Origin: Perkinsus marinus ATCC 50983
Taxonomy: Eukaryota > Perkinsozoa > Perkinsida > Perkinsidae
NCBI RefSeq assembly: GCF_000006405.1
Contig: NW_003204277.1
Span: 171,837-235,836, forward strand
Direction: 5' to 3'
DNA: 64,000 bases
In this document: piece after piece, positions 32,666 to 43,696 of the stretch
Layout of the letters: the number at the start of each line of letters is the position of its first letter
Position numbering within the stretch: position 1 is the first letter of the stretch
Translations under genes and position numbers: made by a program
Notes under the pieces: generated by a model
Told to the model about the DNA's origin: nothing
The model's input: only the letters and a program-made list of their open reading frames with translations
Database searches by the model: none

Positions 32666-34328
32666 ATGGCGGATAATGATTGGAAATACCGAATCAATCG
32701 TAAGGGGAGTATTCCTGAGGAACTGTTGAAACGATCACGCACTGGTAGAACTGGGAGCTCACATCGCCGATATCGAGCAGAAGCATATGACGGAGATGAG
32801 ACGGCAAGAGAGGGAAATACAGGCACTCAAGGACAGGGTCGATGGTAGGCAGTGAGAGGTGGGTAGGATGATGATGAATTGGATGTAGGTTTGAGGATGG
32901 AGAACGAGCAGTTGACTACGCTTGTGGGGACGTCAGATGCAGGGAATGATCCTCTTACCAGAAGGGTGGAATGGACTATAACTGGTGAAAAATAGCGGGT
33001 CTGGGGATCGAACCGGATATCTCTGTTCGTAACGTTCAGGTATTAGAGAGCAGTTGAAGGTGTGCCCGAAAAACGTCAGCATTTGGAGTCCCGAGGTAGA
33101 ATACTGAGTCTTGGCGACATAACGTAAAGCGTCTTCAGTTCTCTGCTTGCGGGATTCGTAACATGCAGTTGGAATTCTTCCCACAAGGTCGTGAGACTGC
33201 AACTCTCGATGGTTTCTGTTCGGTCTTTTTCTGGTGTCCTGAAGGAACCAATATCAAATATCAGCTTTTTGTGGGCAATCACTACAGGTGAGCTGCATCT
33301 TGAGAACTCATTTGATGGGCGCTGATAGGGCGCGGAAATTATCAGTAATTTACCAGTGGTAATTACATCTCTAAAGAGATCGCAGTGGTGATTCAGCGTG
33401 GCAGTTTCTCTCTTCCAAATATCTCTCAGAGCTCCTGATGAGGATATTTACGACTCACGTATGGGTCATGGACACTCCAATTTCTGTTTGCTCGACGCGG
33501 AAATCGATAACGTTACTGACAGGTGGAATGCTGCTGTACATTGGGCTTCATTGGAATCTTGTTGTTCTTGTAGTGTCACTGTTGGCGTTGACATCTTAGA
33601 CGTGTCGAAGGTGTATGAGATGGGCAGGGGAGAAATTAAAGTAAGTAGTGAATGTGCTCATCTGAATAGCCTGAGAACACCCCCCTTTGAAGATTCATAG
33701 GTTGTCGTTGAACAATCTAATACGGCGGGAAGTGTTAGTAGTGGAGAATCGTGATGTATCTACGGTGGAATGGAAGATATCGAAAATATCTTCCAAGTTA
33801 GCCGCTGCACCTCGTGGAGCAAGCCTGTACAGTCCTATCTTCACGGCTGCAGGTAGGCCCTATATATCTAGCTTATCGATCACATGATCGATTATATAGG
33901 CATTCGGGATATGCTCCTGGAGTTCTACCCCAACGGCAATGCTAATACCAAGAAGGTGCGCCTCCATTGTGATACCATCTTTGTCGCAACTATCATCTTC
34001 AGGAAGGATATTGCAGTCTTTATCTACGCTGTCCAGAAGGTACACAAATAGTCGTCACTTTGATAGTGGGCTCTTACAAAAAAGGGCCGATAATGGCTAA
34101 GGTAGGCTTGACGTAGGGCTGTGTCGTTTATGAGATTCACATCAGTTCGACGGTTCGGCTGGTAAAGGCCTTCCGGAGTTCTGTGAGTTGATGGGGCAAA
34201 TTAATAAAGACGATGATTCCATAGTGGTGGGGTTGGAATTGAAGAATGCTGCTGCGCCTGGTACTGACCACGGCAGCGGTAAGAAGACGCTCCTCAAGCT
34301 CGAGAGTGGTGGGCAATCCTTTCAATAA
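32666..34328 (+). CDS. Coiled-coil protein with two MATH (TRAF-like) domains
   Basis: Eleven exons join in phase: 32666-32699, 32749-32844, 32889-32984, 33040-33095, 33139-33287, 33430-33522, 33574-33640, 33693-33852, 33900-33955, 34003-34101 and 34146-34328, giving about 362 residues. Residues 10-55 form a coiled coil (AHIADIEQKHMTEMRRQERE, IQALKDRVDGLRMENEQL). MATH domain 1 starts RRVEWTITG, has IRNMQLEFFPQGRE, GFCSVFFWCPEGTNIKYQLF and ends VTDSVTVGVDIL. MATH domain 2 starts STVEWKISKISSKL, has SLYSPIFTAAG, LEFYPNGNANTKKEGYCSLY and LRCPEGTQIVVTLIVG, and ends DSIVVGLEL. MATH domains bind peptides in adaptor and ubiquitin-ligase systems. No RING or BTB domain is present. The intron 32985-33039 carries an antisense tRNA T-arm-like segment. 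Confidence 0.8.
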
Positions 34329-34857
34329 TTACTTTGTTGTTACATGCAGTAGCCGATAGAATTATCTTGTTGTCGAGTTGTCGGGTGCAGGGATCGAACC
34401 TCCGATGTCAGGGCTCGTTGCAGTTGACCGTATATTATCAGAAATGTCAGTACAACCGCCAAGGAATACGCGATTCATTGGTCTAGCCATTGATGGTGGA
34501 CTGGTGAGGAAGGGAATCGTCATCTCCTCAACTCGTCGTCTTGGGGCCATTTGCTTGCTGTGCATCTCTTTCGTGTTGTTAACGCCGACAGAACAGATCT
34601 TCCTAGTGAGTTTTGCCTCATCGAGGCTGTATAGGCATGGACATCGTAATTGTGATTGTGTAGAGTATAGCTGACGATATTGGTCCCTCTCTTTAGCCAC
34701 CATCAGAGACCAGTGACATCTACCATATGCATGATCCCCTTATTGAGAGGACTTATCCTATAATTAGAGGATTTATCGCTGGGAGGATTCCGGTAAGAAT
34801 AATTCGATTCCAGCCTCTACACCGTCAATTGTAACTTCTATCGAACATTTCAACTTT
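34329..34857. other. Intergenic region, tRNA-like motif, no supported gene
   Basis: Overlapping open frames exist on both strands (34378-34674 plus, 34362-34703 minus) without recognisable domains. At 34385-34410 the sequence GTGCAGGGATCGAACCTCCG, read on the minus strand, resembles a tRNA T-arm, and it is followed by a possible acceptor TTGCAG. Confidence 0.35.
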
Positions 34858-35352
34858 TTGAGCACCTTTGTTTTCCCTCAGCCTTGGTCATTCGCTGATC
34901 GTCTCCGTGAAGTCGGTGTCCCCGAATGCATCTTCGCCACGCGTGAGTTCCAACTCCTCCTTCAACGAGAGTACGAAGTCGACTGTCTCCCCTTCAATAC
35001 GGTTCGACTGGTCCTAAAGAGGCTCATCAAAGCATGTAGAGATAAACGCTTTCGCGCACGCCACGGTGATCGATTTGATGATACTAGAGATGAAGCCACT
35101 TCGACTGATGACAGGATGTTCTCCCGCACCGTTTCGAAGTTGGAGGAAAGTGCAGTACAGACTGATGGCATGGATTTGACGAGAGTGCATGGTACACCAC
35201 TGGAACATCGAGTTGGACTGTCGCCAGAGAAGAGGTTGCAGTACCTTCCTCTCAATGAACGACAGTGCTATCTACGAGATGAACAGCAACGGGAAACGTC
35301 GAAGGGTGGGGATTCAGAGACGTGGACGAGGCCAAGGTCTCAACGTCATTGA
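34858..35352 (+). CDS. Uncharacterised protein, probable single or last exon
   Basis: An open frame with SFADRLREVGVPECIFATRE and NTVRLVLKRLIKACRDKRFR, which looks helical and protein-like, followed by a polar C-terminus. No ATG is present near the left end, so an upstream exon or a later internal start is needed. No known domain was recognised. The frame ends just before the block that is repeated after the assembly gap. Confidence 0.4.
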   Translation: MSTFVFPQPWSFADRLREVGVPECIFATREFQLLLQREYEVDCLPFNTVRLVLKRLIKACRDKRFRARHGDRFDDTRDEATSTDDRMFSRTVSKLEESAVQTDGMDLTRVHGTPLEHRVGLSPEKRLQYLPLNERQCYLRDEQQRETSKGGDSETWTRPRSQRH

Positions 35353-35355
35353 TAT

Positions 35356-36533
35356 GATGACGAGGTGATGGTAGCTGATGAAAGTCTAAAGCAGGACGGT
35401 GTTGGTTTGGTCCGTTGATATCATTTATTAATAGTACATTATCGTATTGAAGACATTCTTGCATCGTTCTTCCCTTTCCTCCTCGTAAAACTGCTTCTGT
35501 TGCAGTTGAGGGTCGTATGATGCATAAGTCGCAGCAGGGAGGAGGATCACCGATCACTTGTCTAATGTAAGACAAAGATGATGATCTTATCTGTTCTGTT
35601 TTCATGTTGAGTCGTAACAATGGTGGATTACGTGATTCAGAGGCTAAGAATTGTCGTATTGGGATGAGCATTGACAGTAGCTATCTCATAAATATCGTCG
35701 AGGGGTAATCTTTGGTACGTCATCAGCTATGCTGTGACTGCTTCAATAAGTCGCAAGCAGTCAAGTGAGTTCAGCTATGGGTGAATCTATTGCCGATCAA
35801 CCATAAGCAACTGAATCAGTGAAGTATATCAGTTGATAATCATCGCAACTAAGAGATGGTAATCGAATTAAACGCGACCACAGTCGCTCTATCCTGAGCA
35901 GCCTTGATAGATAGGAATTCTCTCTGTAGATAGTGAGAATCCGGATTTGTCAAGTATAGGACTTGCCTCGTCCTATCATACGAGGAAGCGAATATCCAGT
36001 AGATCGCCTAACTAGTAAGGCCGAAGGAAGCACGGCACTGAACTAGATTATTTCATGATATATCTCGGATTCTGATCTCTCGTGCTGGATTCAGCTCAGC
36101 TCAGCTCCAGCGATTGCCACAGATTTGTACGTATTCTAATGGCCTCGATCCGCGAGATCATGTGGAATTCCTCTTCTTCCAGTATATGCTGCCATACACA
36201 GTTCGTTTGGAACTTGCACCATGTTCAAGGGAAGGATCATTCGCACGCACGTGCATATTACACACCGAAACACCCGTGTGACGACTCTAGATGCTAATGC
36301 TGCGATATAACTTGGTCGATGAGACAAAACCCTCAGTTCAGTAGTATATGCCTATTCATTCGATACTAAAAGTGAAGAGAGTGCCTTTATCCTTACTGGA
36401 GTCACTCAATCGCTTCATATGCATTCCCCCCTGCTCCTTCCAACTGAACACGATAACAATATCTTGAAAAACACTTATGAGTAGTCATTAGAGTTCCTAA
36501 AAATAAGGTCGCTTATCCTCCCACTAGAACGAC
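35356..36533. other. Downstream flank of the PDI gene
   Basis: No domain-bearing frame. Short frames such as 36082-36297 also occur in the second copy but do not resemble proteins. A CAGCT pentamer repeats three times at 36088-36106. Confidence 0.4.
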
Positions 36534-38618
36534 TCAAGTCGCTACCATATCCTCCTCAGGCTCTTGCTGAGCGTCCTTACCATCCCACTGGGTGACAGTA
36601 TGCAGCTTAGGAAGATTCTTAGGAATTGGATCGAGGGTAACCTGAGCGAAGATGTGATCATGTGAATGGTTGAGGTTTGACGATATACCTTCCCAGCCAT
36701 TAGACCCGACACAAATTCTCTGATATTGGCCTCGTCGAACCCCCCACGATGAACTCCATAGTGGCCTTTTGATAAATGGACCGCCACCAACGCCGGATAG
36801 CTGAAGGGATACTGTGGACTATGAAGTAATTGCGTAACTACCCGAACTGTAGTCGAAGAGCTTCCTCGAACTCAAATTGGTCCCCACCTTGCGACCAGTA
36901 ATAATGAACAGGAATACCAGGGTTAGCTACAATGAGGAGATTAGCGTGGGCATACGGTGAGGCTACTGCTACCTTTGATGGCAGCATTGTACTCCTCGAT
37001 GTAAGCATTCCTCCCCTGGGCTCCTGAGTCCAATATATGGGGTAAAATGGCGATAACGCAGACACGACCTGATGATCGAAACCCATCAAAATTACGAAGG
37101 AACGACATTGACGATTTCCACTACTGTTGCAGTTGTCCTCAAAGTCGTCCTGACTAAGTAACTGGGTCGCCTCTATAGCATAACTCAGATATCTAAATGG
37201 TTAAGTCACCAACAAGATGAGAGGACTGAGTACAGTGAACCTACTTCTCGGCGAACTCGACTATACTACTGGTTTCCCGCTGTTCCTGATAGTCAACTGC
37301 AAGGCCATCCGACTTCTTCCCACCTGGGAATAGTTTGATCTGAGTTAGGCAAGCGTGGGTTAGGCAGGATCCTAGTAGTAGCTATCTACAGTAGGGAAGC
37401 CCTGCACGCCGAACCTCTGGGCCAAGGACTGCTCTTCAGTGGCATCAACCTGGTGAATCACATCACAAGGTTGATCTAATGAGAGGGTCACTTTCCCAAA
37501 CTTGACTCGTCCTTTCATCTTAGTAGCTGCTGCCGTCCAATGAGGAGCCAATGCTTTACAATGACCACACCAAGGGGCGTAAAACTCTGATAATTAGAAC
37601 TGATAATATTCACTGTGACACAGGAATGCTCACCGACAAACCACACTGACTTCGGATCTTGCATAACTAACTTGTCGAAATTGCTGCCAGTGAGAGCCTA
37701 CTGACGACATGACTAAAGATAACATCATCACCTAAACCATGTTTGATTTCTCCAGTTGAGCTCACCAGTCTTCAGAGCTACATTATGGAGATCTACACAC
37801 GGCTTAGGGAATACAATAACCAACAACTACTCCCCTAAATTCGTAAAGAACTTTCATATTGTCATTAGCACATGTAGTGGACCCTGTACATATTCCCACA
37901 CCGACTCGAAACCCTACAATGACGTCATCCTCATTCCCCTCCGGTTGCGTGTCGGCCTTCTTGGATTTACCACCAGAGTCCTTCTTGGCCTTCTTCGGCT
38001 TGGATTTCTCAGCGAGTCGATCGTTCGCGATCTTCTTAGCCTATATATTACCAAATCACAAGATAATACTCATGCACGGTCACATGTGAGAGAGCATATT
38101 TGACCAGCCCCTTGGCTTCCCTTGGACCGCTGTAGTCAACAGGCTTAGACTTGTCCTCACCAAAAAACTTAACAGTGGGGAAGCCTAAAAGCAGTCACCA
38201 GGGATCGAACTTGCGTCCTACATAAGTACGTACCCTGAACACCATAGAGACCCATCACCGACTGATCATTCACAGCCGCCAAGTTGACAATCCCCGCGAG
38301 AGCACTGGCAGCCTGAGGAAGAAAATACCCCTGGTGGGAATAGAACCGGGGACCTTCCGATTACCTTCTCATATTCAGGTGCAAATTGTTGACAATGACC
38401 ACACCAATCAGCATAGAACTCCACTACCCACAATTCATTACCTACAACACCAATAAAACGATGGCGATAATGGCAATTATGCTACTACTTTGAACAACCG
38501 TTTTGGTGAATGTTTGAGCGTCCAACACTTGAACGAAGGAACTCTTCTTGCCATAGAGAGCACCGGCCAGCGTACACTCGCTCAGTAGGCAGATGAGAGA
38601 GAGGAAAAATAATAACAT
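36534..38618 (-). CDS. P5-type protein disulfide isomerase (PDIA6-like), copy A
   Basis: Multi-exon ER oxidoreductase. Exon 1 (38618-38486) encodes a signal peptide [20 protein letters not shown]. Exon 2 (38441-38365) holds the first thioredoxin active site [20 protein letters not shown], exon 3 is 38312-38234, exon 4 starts at 38184 with [21 protein letters not shown] lysine-rich linker follows, then a second active site [17 protein letters not shown] near 37590-37540, [20 protein letters not shown], and the P5-specific C-terminal domain with [37 protein letters not shown] and [12 protein letters not shown]. It catalyses disulfide formation and exchange in the ER. The final frame ends EPEEDMVAT without a KDEL-like signal; an unmodelled last exon may supply one. 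Two introns (38313-38364 and 38185-38233) contain sense-strand tRNA T-arm-like segments. Confidence 0.8.
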
Positions 38619-38860
38619 CGTGGATATACCACACCAAGGTGAACTATGATGGAGTTGAATAATACTGCCACGTGGCACTCTGAGCTAGACGGTGCAGAAA
38701 ATGTAAGAGAATGGTCCCTGCCAGTAGCGGATGTATTGGTATTAAGTCAATCGTCCTCTTCTTCCCTTCCTCGCTGCCAATTTAACGATCACTTCGATCA
38801 CTTCATTTCTTTCCCCTTATACCTACACGATGTGATGTTGCAAAAGAGTAGTATGGAGTA

Positions 38861-39671
38861 CTACGATTTCTTCCCATGCGACCAAGGCACATATCTACGT
38901 TTTATCATATGCTGAAGTACAACAATAAGATCACCATCATAGCGGTGCCATTGTATGTACCTTTATCTGTTGCTTCATAGTGAGAGTGAAAAGCATTATA
39001 AAGTACATCAAGAGGATAGGCCAGAACACGGGTAGGTCGAAGAAAGGGAAAAACTGAGAGGGAATTATCAAAGTGGGCGGGGTGAATGAGGCTACCGTCA
39101 TAGTGATGGAGATTACTGTCGCTTGCATGGCCCTCTTCCAGAATACGAACTCTGGCAGTCTGCGCTGGAACGGTCTGAATTCATCCGAATCTCTGAGAAG
39201 AAGAATTACTGCCATAACCTCTTGCATAGTTATGATTACCGCGTTGGTAGAACGGGAGAGTTGCTATCCTCGTCGTCCACTTGAGGGGATATAAAGCCTA
39301 TAAACAGATTGAGTAGGTAGATAGACCAGGCATAGGTGATGATGTAAAAACCTAATAATCAATGGTGAATGGCAGTAAGGCGTAGTCTGATCACCCTGGA
39401 GGAGGTATACTCTGATACCGTATAAAACGCATGCTGTGAGGAAGGCCAACCAACGGCTCTTCGACCAGATTGTGGTCTTCTCGAGGTAATAGGTGTACCT
39501 TCAACAACAGAGGGAGATATAGTGATAGTTAAGATGGTGGTTCCATCACATTCGAGAGAGGCCTCGGGCAGTTCGAACAGGGAAGGACGGTCGTACTATC
39601 TGGTGGGCATCCCCTCCGGTTGATGATGATGACGATGACATAACACCATCTAGGGCAGAAGGCTCCATCAT
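38861..39671 (-). CDS. RER1: RER1, Golgi-to-ER retrieval receptor, copy A
   Basis: Six exons in phase: 39671-39550, 39498-39395, 39351-39240, 39192-39096, 39053-38961 and 38911-38861, giving 192 residues, the usual RER1 length. The product has [20 protein letters not shown], then [29 protein letters not shown] with SPQVDDEDS, the family hallmark [40 protein letters not shown], and the tail [16 protein letters not shown]. Four membrane segments are evident. RER1 recognises polar residues in transmembrane segments of escaped ER proteins and returns them by COPI vesicles. It lies 240 nt upstream of the PDI gene, same strand. The 42-nt intron 39054-39095 restores exactly the family spacing before PVFWP. 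The ATG at 39668 is an equally good start. Confidence 0.93.
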
Positions 39672-40614
39672 GAAGTGGAAATAATTACATGAAAAGGCGC
39701 AGGAGTGGTATCTTATGGTAGGCCCAAGATTTACCAGAAATTAAGTAGCCACTGTAGGTGATCATGTCAACATAAGCGACCGATCAGTTAGGGGATACAT
39801 TAGACACATTCCCCACAGGGGATGGCGGCCGGCATGTAGGCCTTACATGTCTTGCCCTTTTCTTGTTATTAGTGATCTCTCCAATGAACTCTGTGATGAT
39901 CTCTCATCGTGTGGGAGATGAGCTTCCGTGCTCTGGGATGCCCTTTCCCCTTTCCCGAGCATTACGCTAGTGACACTATTGTGATAGAAATCAGGTATTA
40001 TTTATCTGATGATATTGCCTCTCATTGGATAGTGTCATCAAGTTCTTCCGCAAAGCTCATGTATCAGGATTTTATCAGGCACCCAGCGATCAGGTCTTGA
40101 ACACTGGGACATTCGACTCGCCTTAGTAAGGGCAACAGATCGCCAAGCCAGTATATGAGAGCCTTCCAAAATCGTTCAGTTTCCACCAAAAGTGGGAATT
40201 TGAAGAGGAAATGAGATATCGTTGAGATTTGGAGAGGAGTCGAAAGCCCTGATCAGCATCACGATACAATGATCCGATCACTGAGCTGATACATTACAGA
40301 CGGCCGGTATGAGAAAGATTAACAAGTGATTGCCAACAACAGTCGCTCACTTCTGGCCGCCAGAAATTCAGTAACTTCACCCTGATGGCTGCACGAACTG
40401 GGCTCATGGAGTCTCCTTCTTGTGTGAAACTTATCCGATTATCAGACATCAATGAATCGTTGCTGTTATTCCGGCAATTTACTGATATCCATGGACTTAC
40501 CACAGCAATGGAACCCCCACAAATCGATTGAATGGGCGCGCGCTACTGTCTTGCGCAGTCCGGGGACTACGGTGAAAGCCTCGTCTGTGGCGATTTAGTT
40601 TTTTGTCTCCCACA
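39672..40614. other. Divergent promoter region between RER1 and pyruvate kinase, copy A
   Basis: Shared head-to-head upstream region of RER1 (minus) and the pyruvate kinase gene (plus). No domain-bearing frame. The same region recurs at 43697-44716 with small indels, including about 60 nt around 43752-43800 present only in the second copy. Confidence 0.45.
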
Positions 40615-40969
40615 ATGTTGTCGACCCATGGATACACCGGACGTTTTATCAAGGACCACTGCGTGTATGGTCAAGCTTCCATAGTGCTATCTGATAACAT
40701 GGCGGCATTGTCTAAGTGGAGTTCTAATCCTAGTGATACTTTTGGGAGGAAGACCAAGATCATATGCACTATGGGACCATCATGTTGGGATGTTGATACC
40801 TTGGTAAAGATGATCGATCAGGGTATGAACGTGGCGAGGTAATTATTACATTTGTGATGATCGTAGCTGAGGCTGTTAATTTCAGACTCAATTTTTCTCA
40901 TGGTGATTTTGAAACCCACGGTGCTACGGTCCAGCGTATCCGAGAGGCATTGAAGCAGCGTCCTGGGAA
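40615..40969 (+). CDS. PYK: Pyruvate kinase, 5' part cut by assembly gap (copy A)
   Basis: Exon 1 (40615-40838) encodes [20 protein letters not shown] to [10 protein letters not shown]; exon 2 starts at 40886 after a 47-nt intron and reads [12 protein letters not shown] until the N run begins at 40970. Start is the first ATG, aligned with the starts of the paralogues downstream. Nearly identical to 44717-45071, so it is probably the other allele of that gene rather than a sixth gene. Confidence 0.9.
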
Positions 40970-41069
40970 NNNNNNNNNNNNNNNNNNNNNNNNNNNNNNN
41001 NNNNNNNNNNNNNNNNNNNNNNNNNNNNNNNNNNNNNNNNNNNNNNNNNNNNNNNNNNNNNNNNNNNNN
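40970..41069. other. Assembly gap of exactly 100 N
   Basis: A run of 100 unknown bases, the conventional length for a gap of unknown size. The sequence on the right does not continue the gene on the left but restarts at the equivalent of 35517. Confidence 1.
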
Positions 41070-42136
41070 ATGATGCATAAGTCGCAGCAGGAGAGGATCA
41101 CCGATCACTGTCTATGTAGACAAAGATGATGACTATCTATCTGTTTCATGTGAGTCGTAACAATGTGGATACGTGATTCAGAGGCTAAGAATCATCATAT
41201 CGGGATGAGCATTGACAGTAGCCATCTCATAAATATCGTCGAGGGGTAATCTTTGGTACGTCATCAGCTATGCTGTGACTGCTTCAATAAGTCGCAAGCA
41301 GTCAAGTGAGCTCAGCTATGGGTGAATCTATTGCCGATCAACCATAAGCAACTGAATCAGTGAAGTATATCAGTTGATAATCATCGCAACTAAGAGATGG
41401 TAGTCGAATTAAACGCGACCACAGTCGCTCTATCCTAAGCAGCCTTGATAGATAGGAATTCTCTCTGTAGATAGTGAGAACCCGGATTTGTCAAGTATGG
41501 TACTTGCCTCGTCCTATCATACGAGGAAGCGAATATCCAGTAGATCGCCTAACTAGTAAGGCCGAAGGAAGCACGGCATTGAACTAGATTATTTCATGAT
41601 ATATCTCGGATTCTGATATCTCGTGCTGGATTCAGCTCAGCTCAGCTCCAGCGATTGCCACAGATTTGTACGTATTCTAATTGCCTCGATCCGCAAGGTC
41701 ATGTACCGCACCATGAGGATTTCCTCTTCTTATTGTATATGCTGCCATACACAGTTCGTTTGGAACTTCCACCATGTTCAAGGGAAGGATCATTCGCACG
41801 CACGTGCAGATTACGCACCGAAACACCCGTGTGACGACTCTAGATGTTCATGCTGGGATATAACTTGGTCGACGGGACAAAACCCTCAGTTCACTAGCAT
41901 GTGCCTATTCATTCGATACTAAAAGTGAAGAGAGTGCCTTTATCCTTACTGGAGTCACTCAATCGCTTCATATGCATTGCCCCCTGCTCCTTCCAACTGA
42001 ACACGATAACAATATCTTGAGAAACACTCATGAGTATTCAAAACCACACTTACGACGAGCGTCCACTCGGAAGCCAGGGTCATTAGAGTTCCTAAAAATA
42101 AGATCACTTATCCTCTCACTAGAACGACTCAAGTCG

Positions 42137-42651
42137 CTACCATATCCTCCTCTTGGCTTCCCTTGGACCGCTGTAGTCGACCGGCTTAGACTTGTCCTCA
42201 CCAAAAAACCTAACAGTGGGGAAGCCTAAAAGCAGTCACGAGGGATCGAACTTGCGCCCTACATAAGTACCTACCCTGAACACCATAGGGACCCATCACC
42301 GGCTGATCATTCACAGCCGCCAAGTTAACAATCCCCGCAAGAGCACTGGCAGCCTGAGGAAGAAAAATACCCCTGGTGGGAAAAGAACCGGGGACCTTCC
42401 GATTACCTTCTTATATTCAGGTGCAAATTGCTGACAATGACCACACCAATCAGCATAGAACTCCACTACCCACAATTCGTTACCTACAACACCAATAAAA
42501 TGATGGCAATTATGCTACTACTTTGAACAACCGTTTTGGTGAATGTTTGAGCGTCCAACACTTGAACGAAGGAACCCTTCTTGCCATAGAGAGCACCAGC
42601 CAGCGTACACTCGCTCAGTAGGCAGATGAGAGAGAGGAAAAATAATTGCAT
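42137..42651 (-). pseudogene. P5-type PDI, copy B, truncated by internal deletion
   Basis: Same signal peptide and first thioredoxin domain as copy A ([20 protein letters not shown], then [12 protein letters not shown] and [15 protein letters not shown]), with the same introns. After PREAK the sequence jumps to the very end of the gene: 36558-38109 of copy A is missing, and the join shifts the frame so that translation stops at 42137 four residues later. The second active site and C-terminal domain are lost. This may be a real deletion allele or an assembly error. Confidence 0.75.
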
Positions 42652-42835
42652 CGTGGACATACCACACCAAGGTGAACTATGATGGAGTTGAATAATACTG
42701 CCACGTCGTACTCTGAGCTAGACGGTGCAGAAAATGTAAGAGAATGGTCCCTGCCAGTAGCGGATGTATTGGTATTAAGTCAATCGTCCTCTTCGTCCCT
42801 TCCTCGCCGCCAATTTAATGATCACTTCGATCACT

Positions 42836-43696
42836 TCATTTCTTTCCCCTTATACCTACACGATGTGATGTTACAGAGGAGTGGTATGAAGTACTACGAT
42901 TTCTTCCCATGCGACCAAGCACATATCTATGTTTTATCATATGCTGAGTACAACAATAAGATCACCATCATAGCGGTGCCATTGTATGTACCTTTATCTG
43001 TTGCTTCATAGTGAGAGTGAAAAGCATTATAAAGTACATCAAGAGGATAGGCCAGAACACGGGTAGGTCGAAGAAAGGGAAAAACTGAGAGGGAATTATC
43101 AAAGTGGGCGGGGTGAATGAGGCTACCGTCATAGTGATGGAGATTACTGTCGCTTGCATGGCCCTCTTCCAGAATACGAACTCTGGCAGTCTGCGCTGGA
43201 ACGGTCTGAATTCATCCGAATCTCTGAGAAGAAGAATTACTGCCATAACCTCTTGCATAGTTATGATTACCGCGTTGGTAGAACGGGAGAGTTGCTATCC
43301 TCGTCGTCCACTTGAGGGGATATAAAGCCTATAAACAGATTGAGTAGGTAGATAGACCAGGCATAGGTGATGATGTAAAAACCTAATAATCAATGGTGAA
43401 TGGCAGTAAGGCGTAGTCTGATCACCCTGGAGGAGGTATACTCTGATACCGTATAAAACGCATGCTGTGAGGAAGGCCAACCAACGGCTCTTCGACCAGA
43501 TTGTGGTCTTCTCGAGGTAATAGGTGTACCTTCAACAACAGAGGGAGATATAGTGATAGTTAAGATGGTGGTTCCATCACATTCGAGAGAGGCCTCGGGC
43601 AGTTCGAACAGGGAAGGACGGTCGTACTATCTGGTGGGCATCCCCTCCGGTTGATGATGATGACGTAACACCATCTAGGGCAGAAGGCTCCATCAT
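42836..43696 (-). CDS. RER1: RER1, copy B, with frameshifted C-terminus
   Basis: Same six-exon structure as copy A. In the last exon one C of GTGCCTTGG is missing (GTGCTTGG, about 42915-42925), so the family tail [12 protein letters not shown] becomes [13 protein letters not shown] and runs on to a stop at 42836. All four membrane segments and [13 protein letters not shown] are intact. In the first exon six bases are missing in frame within the serine run. If the single-base loss is a sequencing error, this is simply the second allele of an intact gene. Confidence 0.85.

Larger units (their letters stand above)
35517..40969. repeat. Segmental duplication, copy A
   Basis: This block is repeated at 41070-45071 with roughly 97-99% identity by eye: 35517-36557 matches 41070-42149, and 38110-40969 matches 42150-45071. 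The part 36558-38109 is absent from the second copy. Copy A stops inside the pyruvate kinase gene exactly at the N run. It contains the P5-type PDI gene, RER1 and the first pyruvate kinase exons. The geometry fits two haplotype contigs laid in tandem by scaffolding. Confidence 0.9.

Noticed and set aside
33001-33028. Possible real tRNA gene suggested by a T-arm-like string
   Set aside because: Only the T-arm half is present, with no acceptor, D or anticodon arm, and removal as an intron is required to keep the MATH reading frame.
36082-36297. Open frame conserved in both duplicate copies (also 41623-41922)
   Set aside because: Conservation only reflects the recent duplication; the frames differ in length and the product has no domain. 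It lies downstream of the PDI gene.
38646-38915. Plus-strand frame upstream of PDI starting MMELNNTATWHS
   Set aside because: It overlaps the last RER1 exon on the other strand, has no homology, and its end differs between copies through indels.
39073-39294. Plus-strand frame identical in both copies (also 43104-43325)
   Set aside because: It is the antisense shadow of RER1 exons.
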